Source: Streptomyces liliifuscus (GTDB taxonomy: Bacteria > Actinomycetota > Actinomycetes > Streptomycetales > Streptomycetaceae). Taken from it: a stretch of 64,000 nt of DNA. The stretch's first letter is position 1; each line of letters begins with the position of its first letter. The position numbers were made by a program, and so were the translations under genes. The stretch spans positions 2,790,001-2,854,000 of the forward strand of contig NZ_CP066831.1 of NCBI RefSeq assembly GCF_016598615.1, given 5' to 3'. The notes under the pieces are model-generated. The model had not been told where the DNA came from. It worked only from the letters and a program-made list of their open reading frames with translations, and ran no database searches. This document shows positions 1 through 8,170 of the stretch, piece after piece.

Positions 1-2349
1 TTCGACGACCTCGGGGCCAACTCCCTGGTGATGGCCCACTTCTGCGCCCGGGTCAGGAAGCACCCCGACCTGCCGGCCGTGTCGATGCGGGACGTCTACG
101 GCCACCCGACGATCCGGGGCCTGGCGGCGGCACTCGCCGAGGTCCCGGACGAGCCGCCGGCGCCCGCGCCCGAACCGGCCGAGCCTCCTCCACCGGGCAG
201 CACCGCACGGTATGTCCTGTGCGGAGCACTCCAGTTCCTGGTCTTCGCGGCGTACTGCCTGCTCTCCGGGCTCGTCACCGCACAGGGGTACGACTGGGTC
301 TCCGCCGGCGAGGGCGTGGTGGACGTCTACCTGCGGTCGGCCCTCTTCGGCGGTGCCGTCTTCGTCGGGGTGTGCGTGCTGCCGGTGGTGGCCAAGTGGG
401 TGCTGGTCGGCCGCTGGAAGGAGACCGAGTTCCCCGTCTGGAGCCTGGCCTATCTGCGCTTCTGGACCGTCAAGGCACTGCTGCACGCCAACCCGATGGT
501 CCTGTTCGCCGGCAACCCGCTCTACGTGCTCTATCTGCGGGCGCTCGGGGCGCGGATCGGCAAGGGCGTCACGATCCTCTCCCACTCCGTCCCGGTCTGC
601 ACCGACCTGTTCACCGTCGGCGCGGGCACGGTGATCCGCAAGGACTCCTACTTCCTCTGCTACCAGGCGCACGCAGGGCGGATACGCACCGGCCCGGTCA
701 CCCTGGGCCGGGACGTCTTCGTCGGCGAGAAGACCGTCCTCGACATCGGCACCTCCATGGGGGACGGTTCCCAGCTCGGCCACTCGTCCGCGCTGTACGG
801 CGGCGCGTCGGTGCCGGACGGGCAGCACTGGCACGGCTCCCCCGCCCAGCGCACGGACGTGGACTACGTACGGGTGTCACCCGCGGACTGCGGCACCGCG
901 CGGCGGGTGGGCTACGGCCTGGCCACCGTGCTGCAGACGCTGCTCCTCTATGTGCCGCTCCTCGTCGGGGGTACGTACATGCTGCTCACGGTGGCGCCCT
1001 CGCTGGACGTGCTGCTCGACCGGGAGACGCAGCACATCACGTCGGCGCGGTTCTACGCCGAGGCGCTCGGTCTGTCGCTCGCGCTCTTCGTGGGCTTCAT
1101 CCTGATCGGCTTCGCCACCGTGTCCGTACTGCCGCGGCTGCTGAACCTGGTCCTCGAACCGGACCGGGTCTATCCGCTCTACGGCTTCCACTACTCGGTG
1201 CAGCGTGCCGTCGCACGCCTGACCAACGTCAAGTTCTTCAAGTGGCTGTGCGGCGACAGCTCGTACATCGTCCACTACCTGCGGGCCCTCGGCTACGACC
1301 TCTCGCACGTCGAGCAGACCGGCTCCAACTTCGGTACGGAGGTGGGGCACGAAACGCCGTACCTGGCCACCGTCGGCAGCGGCACGATGGTCGCCGACGG
1401 ACTGTCGATCATGAACGCCGAGTTCTCCGGCACGTCGTTCCGCGTCTCGCAGACGTCGATCGGGGCGCACAACTTCCTCGGGAACCACATCGCCTACCCC
1501 GCCGGGGGCCGCACGGGCGAGAACTGTCTGCTCGCGACGAAGGTGATGGTCCCGCTCGACGGCGAGATACGTGAGGGGGTCGGCCTGCTGGGCTCGCCGC
1601 CCTTCGAGATCCCGAGGACCGTGGAGCGCGACACCCGCTTCGACCACCTCCGCGAGGGCGACGAGCTGCGCCGCCGTCTGGCCGCGAAGAACGGGCACAA
1701 CCTGCGCACCATGGGCCTGTTCCTGTTCATCCGGTGGTTCGACTGGTTCGCCCTCACGGTCCTCGGCTTCGCCGCCTTCGACCTGTACGGGGAGCTCGGC
1801 ACCGCGGGCGGTCTGCTGATCGGCGCGTCCCTGATCGTCGGCCTCGTGTTCACCACCGGCTACTACGTGCTGGTGGAGCGGCTGCTCTGCCGGTTCCGTC
1901 CGCTGGAGCCCCGGCTGCACTCCATCTACGACCCGCTCTTCTGGCGCCACGAGCGGCTGTGGAAGATCCCCGACACGCACATCGCCGTCTTCAACGGCAC
2001 CCCGTTCAAGAACCTGCTCTGGCGGCTGCTCGGGGTCCGTATCGGCCGCAGGGTCTTCGACGACGGGGCCTACATCACCGAGCGGACGCTCACCGCCATC
2101 GGGAGCGACAGCACGCTCGGCGCGCACAGCAAGGTGCAGTCGCACTCGCAGGAGGACGGCACCTTCAAGTCCGACCACATCGAGATCGGCGACGGCGTGA
2201 CGCTCGGCGTCGGCGCGCTCGTGCACTACGGGGCGTCGATGGGCGACGGAGCCGTGCTCGCCGCCGACTCCTTCCTGATGAAGGGCGAGGAAGTACCCGC
2301 GGGGGCGCACTGGGGCGGGAACCCGGCGGTCGCCCAGCGGCACGCCTGA
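1..2349 (+). CDS. Pls/PosA-type membrane-bound NRPS, C-terminal part (5' end outside window)
   Basis: The frame is open from base 1. Its first codons read FDDLGANSLVMAHF, the phosphopantetheine site of a thiolation domain (Ser at 22-24), so the adenylation domain lies upstream of the window. After the carrier come three pairs of hydrophobic segments (about 211-290 and 340-410; 905-1000 and 1063-1140; 1711-1790 and 1800-1880). They alternate with three soluble domains rich in hexapeptide-like IG.G turns (about 541-870, 1305-1620, 2026-2340). Six membrane segments and three tandem acceptor domains are the layout of epsilon-poly-L-lysine synthetase (Pls) and the TIGR02353 terminal domain. In that family they join amino acids through side-chain amines at the membrane without a thioesterase. 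It heads a co-directional run with an A-T NRPS, a hydroxylase and two Dap-forming enzymes. The family is clear; the monomer is inferred. Confidence 0.9.
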   Translation, partial: FDDLGANSLVMAHFCARVRKHPDLPAVSMRDVYGHPTIRGLAAALAEVPDEPPAPAPEPAEPPPPGSTARYVLCGALQFLVFAAYCLLSGLVTAQGYDWVSAGEGVVDVYLRSALFGGAVFVGVCVLPVVAKWVLVGRWKETEFPVWSLAYLRFWTVKALLHANPMVLFAGNPLYVLYLRALGARIGKGVTILSHSVPVCTDLFTVGAGTVIRKDSYFLCYQAHAGRIRTGPVTLGRDVFVGEKTVLDIGTSMGDGSQLGHSSALYGGASVPDGQHWHGSPAQRTDVDYVRVSPADCGTARRVGYGLATVLQTLLLYVPLLVGGTYMLLTVAPSLDVLLDRETQHITSARFYAEALGLSLALFVGFILIGFATVSVLPRLLNLVLEPDRVYPLYGFHYSVQRAVARLTNVKFFKWLCGDSSYIVHYLRALGYDLSHVEQTGSNFGTEVGHETPYLATVGSGTMVADGLSIMNAEFSGTSFRVSQTSIGAHNFLGNHIAYPAGGRTGENCLLATKVMVPLDGEIREGVGLLGSPPFEIPRTVERDTRFDHLREGDELRRRLAAKNGHNLRTMGLFLFIRWFDWFALTVLGFAAFDLYGELGTAGGLLIGASLIVGLVFTTGYYVLVERLLCRFRPLEPRLHSIYDPLFWRHERLWKIPDTHIAVFNGTPFKNLLWRLLGVRIGRRVFDDGAYITERTLTAIGSDSTLGAHSKVQSHSQEDGTFKSDHIEIGDGVTLGVGALVHYGASMGDGAVLAADSFLMKGEEVPAGAHWGGNPAVAQRHA

Positions 2350-2350
2350 C

Positions 2351-2422
2351 GCTCCGCGGCACGGACGAACTCCGAGCCCCGGACAGGCTCCGCGGCACGG
2401 ACAAGCTCCGCGGCACAGAACA
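2351..2422. repeat. Three degenerate 18-bp direct repeats
   Basis: The spacer between the Pls-like gene and the A-T NRPS holds three copies of GCTCCGCGGCACGGACAA or a near variant, at 2351-2368, 2387-2404 and 2405-2422; the last two are adjacent. They lie just upstream of the ribosome binding site of the next gene. They may be slippage products or an RNA structure element; no function is shown. Confidence 0.6.
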
Positions 2423-2449
2423 AGAAAGACAACAGGGGGAAGCAAGACC

Positions 2450-4801
2450 ATGGAAACGATCCCGAAGTGGACGCTCGACCCGGTGCCGGGCACCGCGGAG
2501 TACGAAGTCCCGCTGCCCGAGGGCCTGCCGCGGGAACCCCGCACTCTCCTGGCCGTACACGCACGGGTCCTCGCCGCACTGTCCGGCGAGCGCGAGGTGA
2601 CGGTCGGGTACGTGGCGGCGAAGGGCGAGCGGCCGAGGCCGTGCCCACTGACCGTCGGCACCGGCTCCTGGCACGACCTGCTGGACCGCATACGCGAGGC
2701 CGAGGCGGACCCGGCCGCGCAGGGGGCGGGAGACGAACCTGCGGCCTTCGAGACGGTGCTCGATCCGCACGGCGGCCGGGGCCCCGAGGGCACCCTGCTG
2801 CACGTGGCGTTCGAGGACCACACCCTGCGCCTGCGCTACCGCACCGACGTCCTCGACGCGGACGCCGCCGCCCGGATCGCCGGCTACCACCTCACCGCGC
2901 TCACCCACCTCACCGCCGACCCGGACTCCCGGGCGGGCGGGCAGAGTCTGCTGTCGGACGTCGAACTCCGTTTCCAGCTGGACGGGTTGGCGGGGCCGCA
3001 CCGCGAGCTGCCGGACCGCCGGGTCCACGAGCTGTTCGAGGAAAGGGTGTTGGCCCACCCCGACGCCGTCGCGGCCGTGCGGGGCGACCAGGAGTGGACG
3101 TACCAGGAGCTCAACTCCCGGGCGAACCAGCTGGGTCGGGCCCTGCTGACCCGCGGGCTGCGCCCCGAGGACGTCGTCGCCGTCGTCATGGAACGCGACC
3201 TGGACTGGATGGCCGCCGTCCTCGCCGTCCTCAAGGCGGGCGGCGTCTATCTGCCCATCGAGCCGCACTTCCCCGCCGAACGCATCACGGCGACACTCGA
3301 CCGCGCCGCCTGCGAACTCGTCCTGACGGAACACGGCAGCACCACCACACTGGACGAGGCGGACACCGACGCCCGAGTCCTGCACGTCGACGCGGCCTAC
3401 GCGGAGAACCACCCCGACAGCGACCTCGGCATCCCCGTCGCCGCCGGCCAACTCGCCTACATCTACTTCACGTCCGGCTCCACCGGCGAGCCCAAGGGCG
3501 CGATGTGCGAGCACGCCGGCTTCCTCAACCACGTCCACGCCAAGCTCGACGACCTCGGCGTCGGCGAGGGCCAGGTGGTCGCCCAGACCGCGCCCCAGTG
3601 CTTCGACATCTCGCTGTGGCAGCTGGTCTCCGCACTCCTCGTCGGCGGCCGGACCCTGCTGGTCGAACAGGAGGTGATCCTGGACGTACCGCGGTTCGTG
3701 GACACGATCACCGGGGGCCGGGTCAATGTCCTCCAGGTGGTCCCCTCGTATCTGGAGGCCGTGCTCGCCGAGTTGGAACAACGCCCGCGCGAACTGCCCG
3801 ACCTGCGCTGTGTGTCGGTCACCGGGGAGGCGGTGAAGAAGGAGCTCGTCGAGCGCTGGTTCGCGGCCGAGCCCGGCATCCGGCTGGTCAACGCCTACGG
3901 GCTGACCGAGACCTCGGACGACACCAACCACGAGGTCATGTCCCGGGTGCCGGACCAGGACCGGGTCCCGCTCGGGCGGCCGGTCGCCAATGTGCGGGTG
4001 TACGTCGTCGACGAGGACCTGTCCCCCGTACCCCTCGGGGCGCCCGGCGAGATCGTCTTCTCCGGGGTCTGTGTCGGGCGCGGGTACGTCAACGACCCGG
4101 AGCGGACGAGGGCCGCGTTCACCACCGACCCGTACCGCCCCGGCGAGCGGCTCTACCGCAGCGGTGACCACGGCCGCTGGCTGCCCGACGGCAAGCTGGA
4201 GTTCCTCGGCCGCCGGGACAGCCAGGTCAAGATCCGTGGCTTCCGCATCGAGATCGGCGAGATCGAGAACGCGCTGCTGCGGGTGCCCGGGGTCCGGGAC
4301 GGCGCCGTGGTGGTCGTGGGCGGCACACGGCTCGTGGCGTTCTGCGCCGGGCCCGACGCGCCCGGCTCCGGATCCGGCCGGCTCGGCGCGGGAGCCGTGC
4401 GGGAGCGGCTGGCCGTGTCACTGCCCGCGTACATGGTCCCCTCGGCCGTCCACTGGCGGGAGAGCCTGCCGCTGACCGCCAACGGCAAGACCGACCGGAA
4501 GACGCTGACCAAGCTCGCCGGGGAGCTCGACTCCGCCGGGAACGGTTCGGGTGCCGAGGACGGCTCGCACGCGCCCGGCACCGCGAGCGAGCGCCGGGTG
4601 GCGGCGGCCTGGGCCCAGGTGCTCGGCATCCCCGGCGACCGGATCGGCCGCCGGGACCACTTCTTCGACCGCGGCGGCACCTCGCTCGCGGCGGTGAAGC
4701 TCGCGATCGCGCTGGACCGGGCGATCACCCTCAAGGACGTCACCCGCCATCCGGTTCTGGCGGACCTGGCGGGCCTCCTGGACACCCCCGCCCCGTCCTG
4801 A
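2450..4801 (+). CDS. Stand-alone NRPS: C-domain remnant, adenylation, thiolation
   Basis: This 783-residue protein activates an amino acid as adenylate and loads it on its own carrier. Residues 1 to about 165 resemble only the C-terminal half of a condensation domain; no HHxxxDG is visible. The A domain follows: A3 YFTSGSTGEPKGA (about 338), A4 FDISLWQ (about 385), A5 NAYGLTE (about 481), A8 around 586-600, and A10 with the catalytic Lys in LTANGKTDRK (about 677). The thiolation site is DHFFDRGGTSL with Ser745. Read against GrsA, the pocket is D-I-W-Q-S-T-A-D-D-K. The two acidic residues at positions 330/331 would suit a basic side chain, but that is inference. The start is ATG 2450, behind AGGGGGAAG. 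No thioesterase or MbtH-like partner is seen. It probably supplies a second monomer or a tethered substrate for the hydroxylase. Confidence 0.92.
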   Translation: METIPKWTLDPVPGTAEYEVPLPEGLPREPRTLLAVHARVLAALSGEREVTVGYVAAKGERPRPCPLTVGTGSWHDLLDRIREAEADPAAQGAGDEPAAFETVLDPHGGRGPEGTLLHVAFEDHTLRLRYRTDVLDADAAARIAGYHLTALTHLTADPDSRAGGQSLLSDVELRFQLDGLAGPHRELPDRRVHELFEERVLAHPDAVAAVRGDQEWTYQELNSRANQLGRALLTRGLRPEDVVAVVMERDLDWMAAVLAVLKAGGVYLPIEPHFPAERITATLDRAACELVLTEHGSTTTLDEADTDARVLHVDAAYAENHPDSDLGIPVAAGQLAYIYFTSGSTGEPKGAMCEHAGFLNHVHAKLDDLGVGEGQVVAQTAPQCFDISLWQLVSALLVGGRTLLVEQEVILDVPRFVDTITGGRVNVLQVVPSYLEAVLAELEQRPRELPDLRCVSVTGEAVKKELVERWFAAEPGIRLVNAYGLTETSDDTNHEVMSRVPDQDRVPLGRPVANVRVYVVDEDLSPVPLGAPGEIVFSGVCVGRGYVNDPERTRAAFTTDPYRPGERLYRSGDHGRWLPDGKLEFLGRRDSQVKIRGFRIEIGEIENALLRVPGVRDGAVVVVGGTRLVAFCAGPDAPGSGSGRLGAGAVRERLAVSLPAYMVPSAVHWRESLPLTANGKTDRKTLTKLAGELDSAGNGSGAEDGSHAPGTASERRVAAAWAQVLGIPGDRIGRRDHFFDRGGTSLAAVKLAIALDRAITLKDVTRHPVLADLAGLLDTPAPS

Positions 4802-4929
4802 ACCACGGCAGACCACGCCGGCCACACGGACCACACGGAAGAGACGAAACCGAAGGCACCGACGACACCCATGACCGGAACACCGCACACCGCACGACCG
4901 AACACCGCAAGGCCGAAAGGAAGCACCTG

Positions 4930-5934
4930 ATGTCGTCTTCATCTCCGACGTTGCTACCGGACGTCGACCTGCGTCCCGGCAGCCCTCCGATCCTGCGCGC
5001 CGATGCCGCGGGCGACACGGCGCTCTGGGCGGCCGAACACCGCGACGCGCTGCGGGCCGTCGTCGCCGAGCACGGCAGTCTGCTGGTGCGCGGCCTCGGG
5101 CTGCGCGACCCGGACACCACTGCGGCCGTCTTCCGCCGGCTGGCCACCGGCCTGATGCCCGACCGCGAGTCCTTCGCACCCCGGCGGACCTACGAGGACG
5201 GTGTGTACTCCTCGTCCAAATGGCCGCCGAACCAGCAGATGTGCATGCACCACGAGCTCAGCTACGCGCTGGAGTTCCCCGGCCTGATGCTGTACGCCTG
5301 CCTCGACGCGCCCGACCAGGGCGGCGCCACCGCGGTCGCCGACGCGCCCGCCGTGCTCGACGCGCTGCCCGCCTCCCTCACCGCACGGTTCGAGCGGGAG
5401 GGCTGGCTGCTCACCCGGACGTACAACGACGAGATAGGGGCGACCCTCGCCGAGGCCTTCGGCACCGAGGACCGCGCGGCCGTCGAGCACTACTGCCGGG
5501 CGCACGCCATCGAGTTCGCCTGGCAGGGCGACGGCTCCCTGCGCACCCGGCAGCGCCGCAGCGCCGTGGTCCGCCACCCGGTCACCGGGCGGCGCTGCTG
5601 GTTCAACCAGATCGCGTTCCTCAACGAGTGGACCATGGACCCCGAGGTGCGCGAGTACCTGGTGGACGTCTACGGCTCCGACGGGCTCCCCTTCAACACC
5701 CGCCACGGCAACGGCGACCCGATCGACGAGGACGTCGTACTGATCATCAACGAGGTGTACGGGGCCCACACCGCACGCGAGCCGTGGCGCTCCGGTGACC
5801 TGCTGCTCGTCGACAACATCCGCACCGCGCACAGCAGGGAGCCCTTCGAGGGGCCCCGCGAGGTGCTCGCCGCCCTGGGCGACCCGGTCCGGCTGACCGA
5901 CTGCGCACCGACCATCGAAGTGAGGGCCGCATGA
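4930..5934 (+). CDS. TauD/SyrP-type Fe(II)/2-oxoglutarate dioxygenase
   Basis: This 334-residue protein has the TauD/clavaminate-synthase fold signature. The iron site HHELSY (H107, E109) sits in the context MCMHHELSY as in SyrP, and the distal His is H301 in RTAHSREP. The family uses Fe(II), O2 and 2-oxoglutarate. SyrP hydroxylates the beta-carbon of an aspartyl residue bound to an NRPS carrier. The gene lies directly after the A-T NRPS and its TGA overlaps the next ATG (ATGA), so it probably acts on a carrier-bound or free amino acid of this pathway. Whether the substrate is Asp, Dap or another residue cannot be read from sequence. The start is ATG 4930, preceded by AAAGGAAG. Family assignment is firm; substrate is open. 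Confidence 0.88.
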   Translation: MSSSSPTLLPDVDLRPGSPPILRADAAGDTALWAAEHRDALRAVVAEHGSLLVRGLGLRDPDTTAAVFRRLATGLMPDRESFAPRRTYEDGVYSSSKWPPNQQMCMHHELSYALEFPGLMLYACLDAPDQGGATAVADAPAVLDALPASLTARFEREGWLLTRTYNDEIGATLAEAFGTEDRAAVEHYCRAHAIEFAWQGDGSLRTRQRRSAVVRHPVTGRRCWFNQIAFLNEWTMDPEVREYLVDVYGSDGLPFNTRHGNGDPIDEDVVLIINEVYGAHTAREPWRSGDLLLVDNIRTAHSREPFEGPREVLAALGDPVRLTDCAPTIEVRAA

Positions 5935-7022
5935 CCACCACGGACGAGAACGGCACGACCACCGACGAGAACGGCACGACCACCACGGAACCGGGGACAC
6001 CGACGGCTCCCCCGTTCACCGTCATCTCCGGCGCCCAGGTCCACGAGGCCCTGAACGGGCGGGAGTCCGAGATCGTCGACCTGGTCGAGTCGGTGTACCG
6101 GCTGCACGGCGCGGGCGACTCGGTGAACCCTCCGTCGTACTTCCTGCGCTTCCCGGACCGTCCGTCGTCCCGGATCATCGCGCTGCCCGCCTCGATCGGC
6201 GGGCCGGTGGGCGTGGACGGTCTGAAGTGGGTCTCCAGCTTCCCCGGGAACACGGCGAGCGGTCTGCCGCGCGCCTCGGCCGTGCTGATCCTCAACGACC
6301 ACGACACGGGCTATCCGTTCGCGTGCCTGGAGAGCTCGATCATCAGCGCCACCCGGACGGCGGCCTCGGCGGCCCTCGCGGCCGACCGGCTCAGCCGCGA
6401 CCGGGCCCGGCCCACGCGCGTCGGGTTCGTCGGGACGGGTCTGATCGCCCGCTACATCCACACCCATCTGGCCGCCACCGGCTGGTCGTTCGAGGAGACC
6501 GGGGTGTACGACCTGTCCGCGGACAGCGCGGCCGGCTTCAGCGGCTATCTGGAGCGGTCGGGCGCCAAGGGCCGGATCACCGTGCACGACAGCGCGGAGT
6601 CGCTGGTCCGCTCCAGTGACCTGCTGGTCTTCGCGACCGTCGCGGCCAAGCCGCACATCCACGACCCGGCGTGGTTCTCCCACGCCCCGCTCGTGCTGCA
6701 TGTGTCGCTGCGCGACCTGGCGCCGGAGATCCTGCTCGACTCGGCCAACTTCGTGGACGACGTCGAGCACTGCCTCAAGGCGGACACGTCACCGCATCTG
6801 GTCGAACAGCTCACCGGCGGCCGCGACTTCCTCGACGGCACGCTGGACGACGTGCTCTGTGGGCGGGTGACCGTACCGGCGGACCGGACGGTGGTGTTCT
6901 CGCCCTTCGGCCTCGGGGTCCTCGACCTCGCGGTCGGCAAGTTCGTCCACGACGAGGTGGCCCGAAGGGGCGAGCCGCACGTCGTCGACGGCTTCTTCCA
7001 CGAACTGCGCCGGTACGGCTGA
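5931..7022 (+). CDS. sbnB: SbnB-like N-(2-amino-2-carboxyethyl)-L-glutamate dehydrogenase
   Basis: This 363-residue protein belongs to the ornithine cyclodeaminase/mu-crystallin family and has a Rossmann motif GFVGTGLIARY at about residue 165. In the staphyloferrin B pathway SbnB oxidatively cleaves N-(2-amino-2-carboxyethyl)-L-glutamate with NAD to give L-2,3-diaminopropionate plus 2-oxoglutarate. The ATG overlaps the stop of the hydroxylase gene (5931-5934), indicating translational coupling. The adjacent SbnA homologue completes the two-step Dap route and supports SbnB over a true ornithine cyclodeaminase. The extreme N-terminus is an odd low-complexity stretch, (T)TTDENG repeated, which is not part of the family fold; a later start is possible. 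Confidence 0.88.
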   Translation: MTTTDENGTTTDENGTTTTEPGTPTAPPFTVISGAQVHEALNGRESEIVDLVESVYRLHGAGDSVNPPSYFLRFPDRPSSRIIALPASIGGPVGVDGLKWVSSFPGNTASGLPRASAVLILNDHDTGYPFACLESSIISATRTAASAALAADRLSRDRARPTRVGFVGTGLIARYIHTHLAATGWSFEETGVYDLSADSAAGFSGYLERSGAKGRITVHDSAESLVRSSDLLVFATVAAKPHIHDPAWFSHAPLVLHVSLRDLAPEILLDSANFVDDVEHCLKADTSPHLVEQLTGGRDFLDGTLDDVLCGRVTVPADRTVVFSPFGLGVLDLAVGKFVHDEVARRGEPHVVDGFFHELRRYG

Positions 7023-7083
7023 CCGGCGGGCACCGTGCCGCGCGAGGAGCGGAGCGCGGTGCCGCATGAAGGAGGGGGACATC

Positions 7084-8073
7084 ATGCCCGTCATATCCGA
7101 GCCCACACAGTTCAACGAGGACGACCTCTACGTCGACCTGCGGGCGGCGCTGGGGCTGCCGCTCTTCCTGAAGTGCGAGGGGTTCAACTTCGCGGGGTCG
7201 GTCAAACTGAAGGCGGCGACCGAGATGGTCGACGCAGCCGAGCGCGACGGCGTCCTGCGACCGGGGTCCGTCATGGTCGAGTCGTCGTCCGGGAACCTCG
7301 GCGTGGCGCTGAGCATGATCGCGGCGAGCCGTGGCTACGGGTTCCTGTGCGTCACCGACTCGCGCTGCAATCCGGCGACCCGGCGGATGATGGAGGCGCT
7401 GGGGAGCGTCGTCCATGTGATCGACGAACCCGATCTGCACGGCGGCTTCCTCGGCGCGCGGATCGCGTACGTGAGCGCGGTGTGCGCCTCGGACGACCGG
7501 TACGTATGGCTCAACCAGTACGCCAACGAGGGCAACTGGCGCGCGCACTACCGCACCACGGCACCGGCCATCGCCCGCCGTTTCCCGCACCTGGACGTGC
7601 TGTTCGTGGGGGCCGGCACCACCGGCACCCTGATGGGCTGCGCGCGCTGGTTCTGGCAGCAGCGGCGCCGGGTGCGGATCGTGGCCGTGGACACCGTCGG
7701 CTCGGTGACCTTCGGGGGGCCGCCCGCTCCCCGGATGATCCCCGGTCTGGGCATGGCCGTCCGTCCGCCGCTGCTCGACGAGTCCTACGTCGACGACGTG
7801 ATGCACGTCCCGGAGCCGGACACGCTGCGTGCCTGCCGCCGGCTGGCCGCCCGGGGCTTCCTGTTCGGCGGCTCCACCGGCACTGTGGTCAGCGGCGCGT
7901 CCGACTGGCTGGCCCGCCACGGGCGGCGCAACCTCACGGCGGTGGCGATCGCCCCTGACCTCGGCGAGCGCTACCTCGACACGGTCCACCACCCCGGCTG
8001 GGGGGTGAACGTCCACGGCGAGGACACACTCGGCGGCTCCGGTGAACTGGCCGCCCTGTCACATCCCGCCTGA
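7084..8073 (+). CDS. sbnA: SbnA-like PLP-dependent N-(2-amino-2-carboxyethyl)-L-glutamate synthase
   Basis: This 329-residue member of the cysteine synthase/fold-II PLP family has the lysine motif NFAGSVKLKAA (K41), the SSSGNLG loop near residue 69 and the glycine-rich GAGTTGT near residue 178. SbnA condenses O-phospho-L-serine with L-glutamate, and SbnB then releases Dap. Pairing with SbnB next door distinguishes it from a cysteine synthase. ATG 7084 was chosen because AAGGAGG sits about eight bases upstream; the in-frame ATG at 7066 lacks a comparable site. It is the last gene of the NRPS run, about 100 bp before an unrelated-looking acyl-CoA dehydrogenase. Confidence 0.9.
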   Translation: MPVISEPTQFNEDDLYVDLRAALGLPLFLKCEGFNFAGSVKLKAATEMVDAAERDGVLRPGSVMVESSSGNLGVALSMIAASRGYGFLCVTDSRCNPATRRMMEALGSVVHVIDEPDLHGGFLGARIAYVSAVCASDDRYVWLNQYANEGNWRAHYRTTAPAIARRFPHLDVLFVGAGTTGTLMGCARWFWQQRRRVRIVAVDTVGSVTFGGPPAPRMIPGLGMAVRPPLLDESYVDDVMHVPEPDTLRACRRLAARGFLFGGSTGTVVSGASDWLARHGRRNLTAVAIAPDLGERYLDTVHHPGWGVNVHGEDTLGGSGELAALSHPA

Positions 8074-8170
8074 CCTGCCCGCCCGACCTGTACGGCGGGG
8101 CGAAAGGGGCGCGGCCCGGTGCGGCGGGAGTTTGGTGACGACCGCCGTACCGAGGGGTAGGTTCGGGGAC

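Noticed and set aside
877..2823. Long open frame on the minus strand opposite the Pls-like and A-T genes
   Set aside because: It is antisense to genes with clear motifs and its translation is low-complexity Arg/Val/Glu/Gly; such frames are usual in very G+C-rich DNA.
5931..7022. Ornithine cyclodeaminase assignment
   Set aside because: The adjacent SbnA homologue and NRPS context favour the SbnB reaction over proline synthesis.
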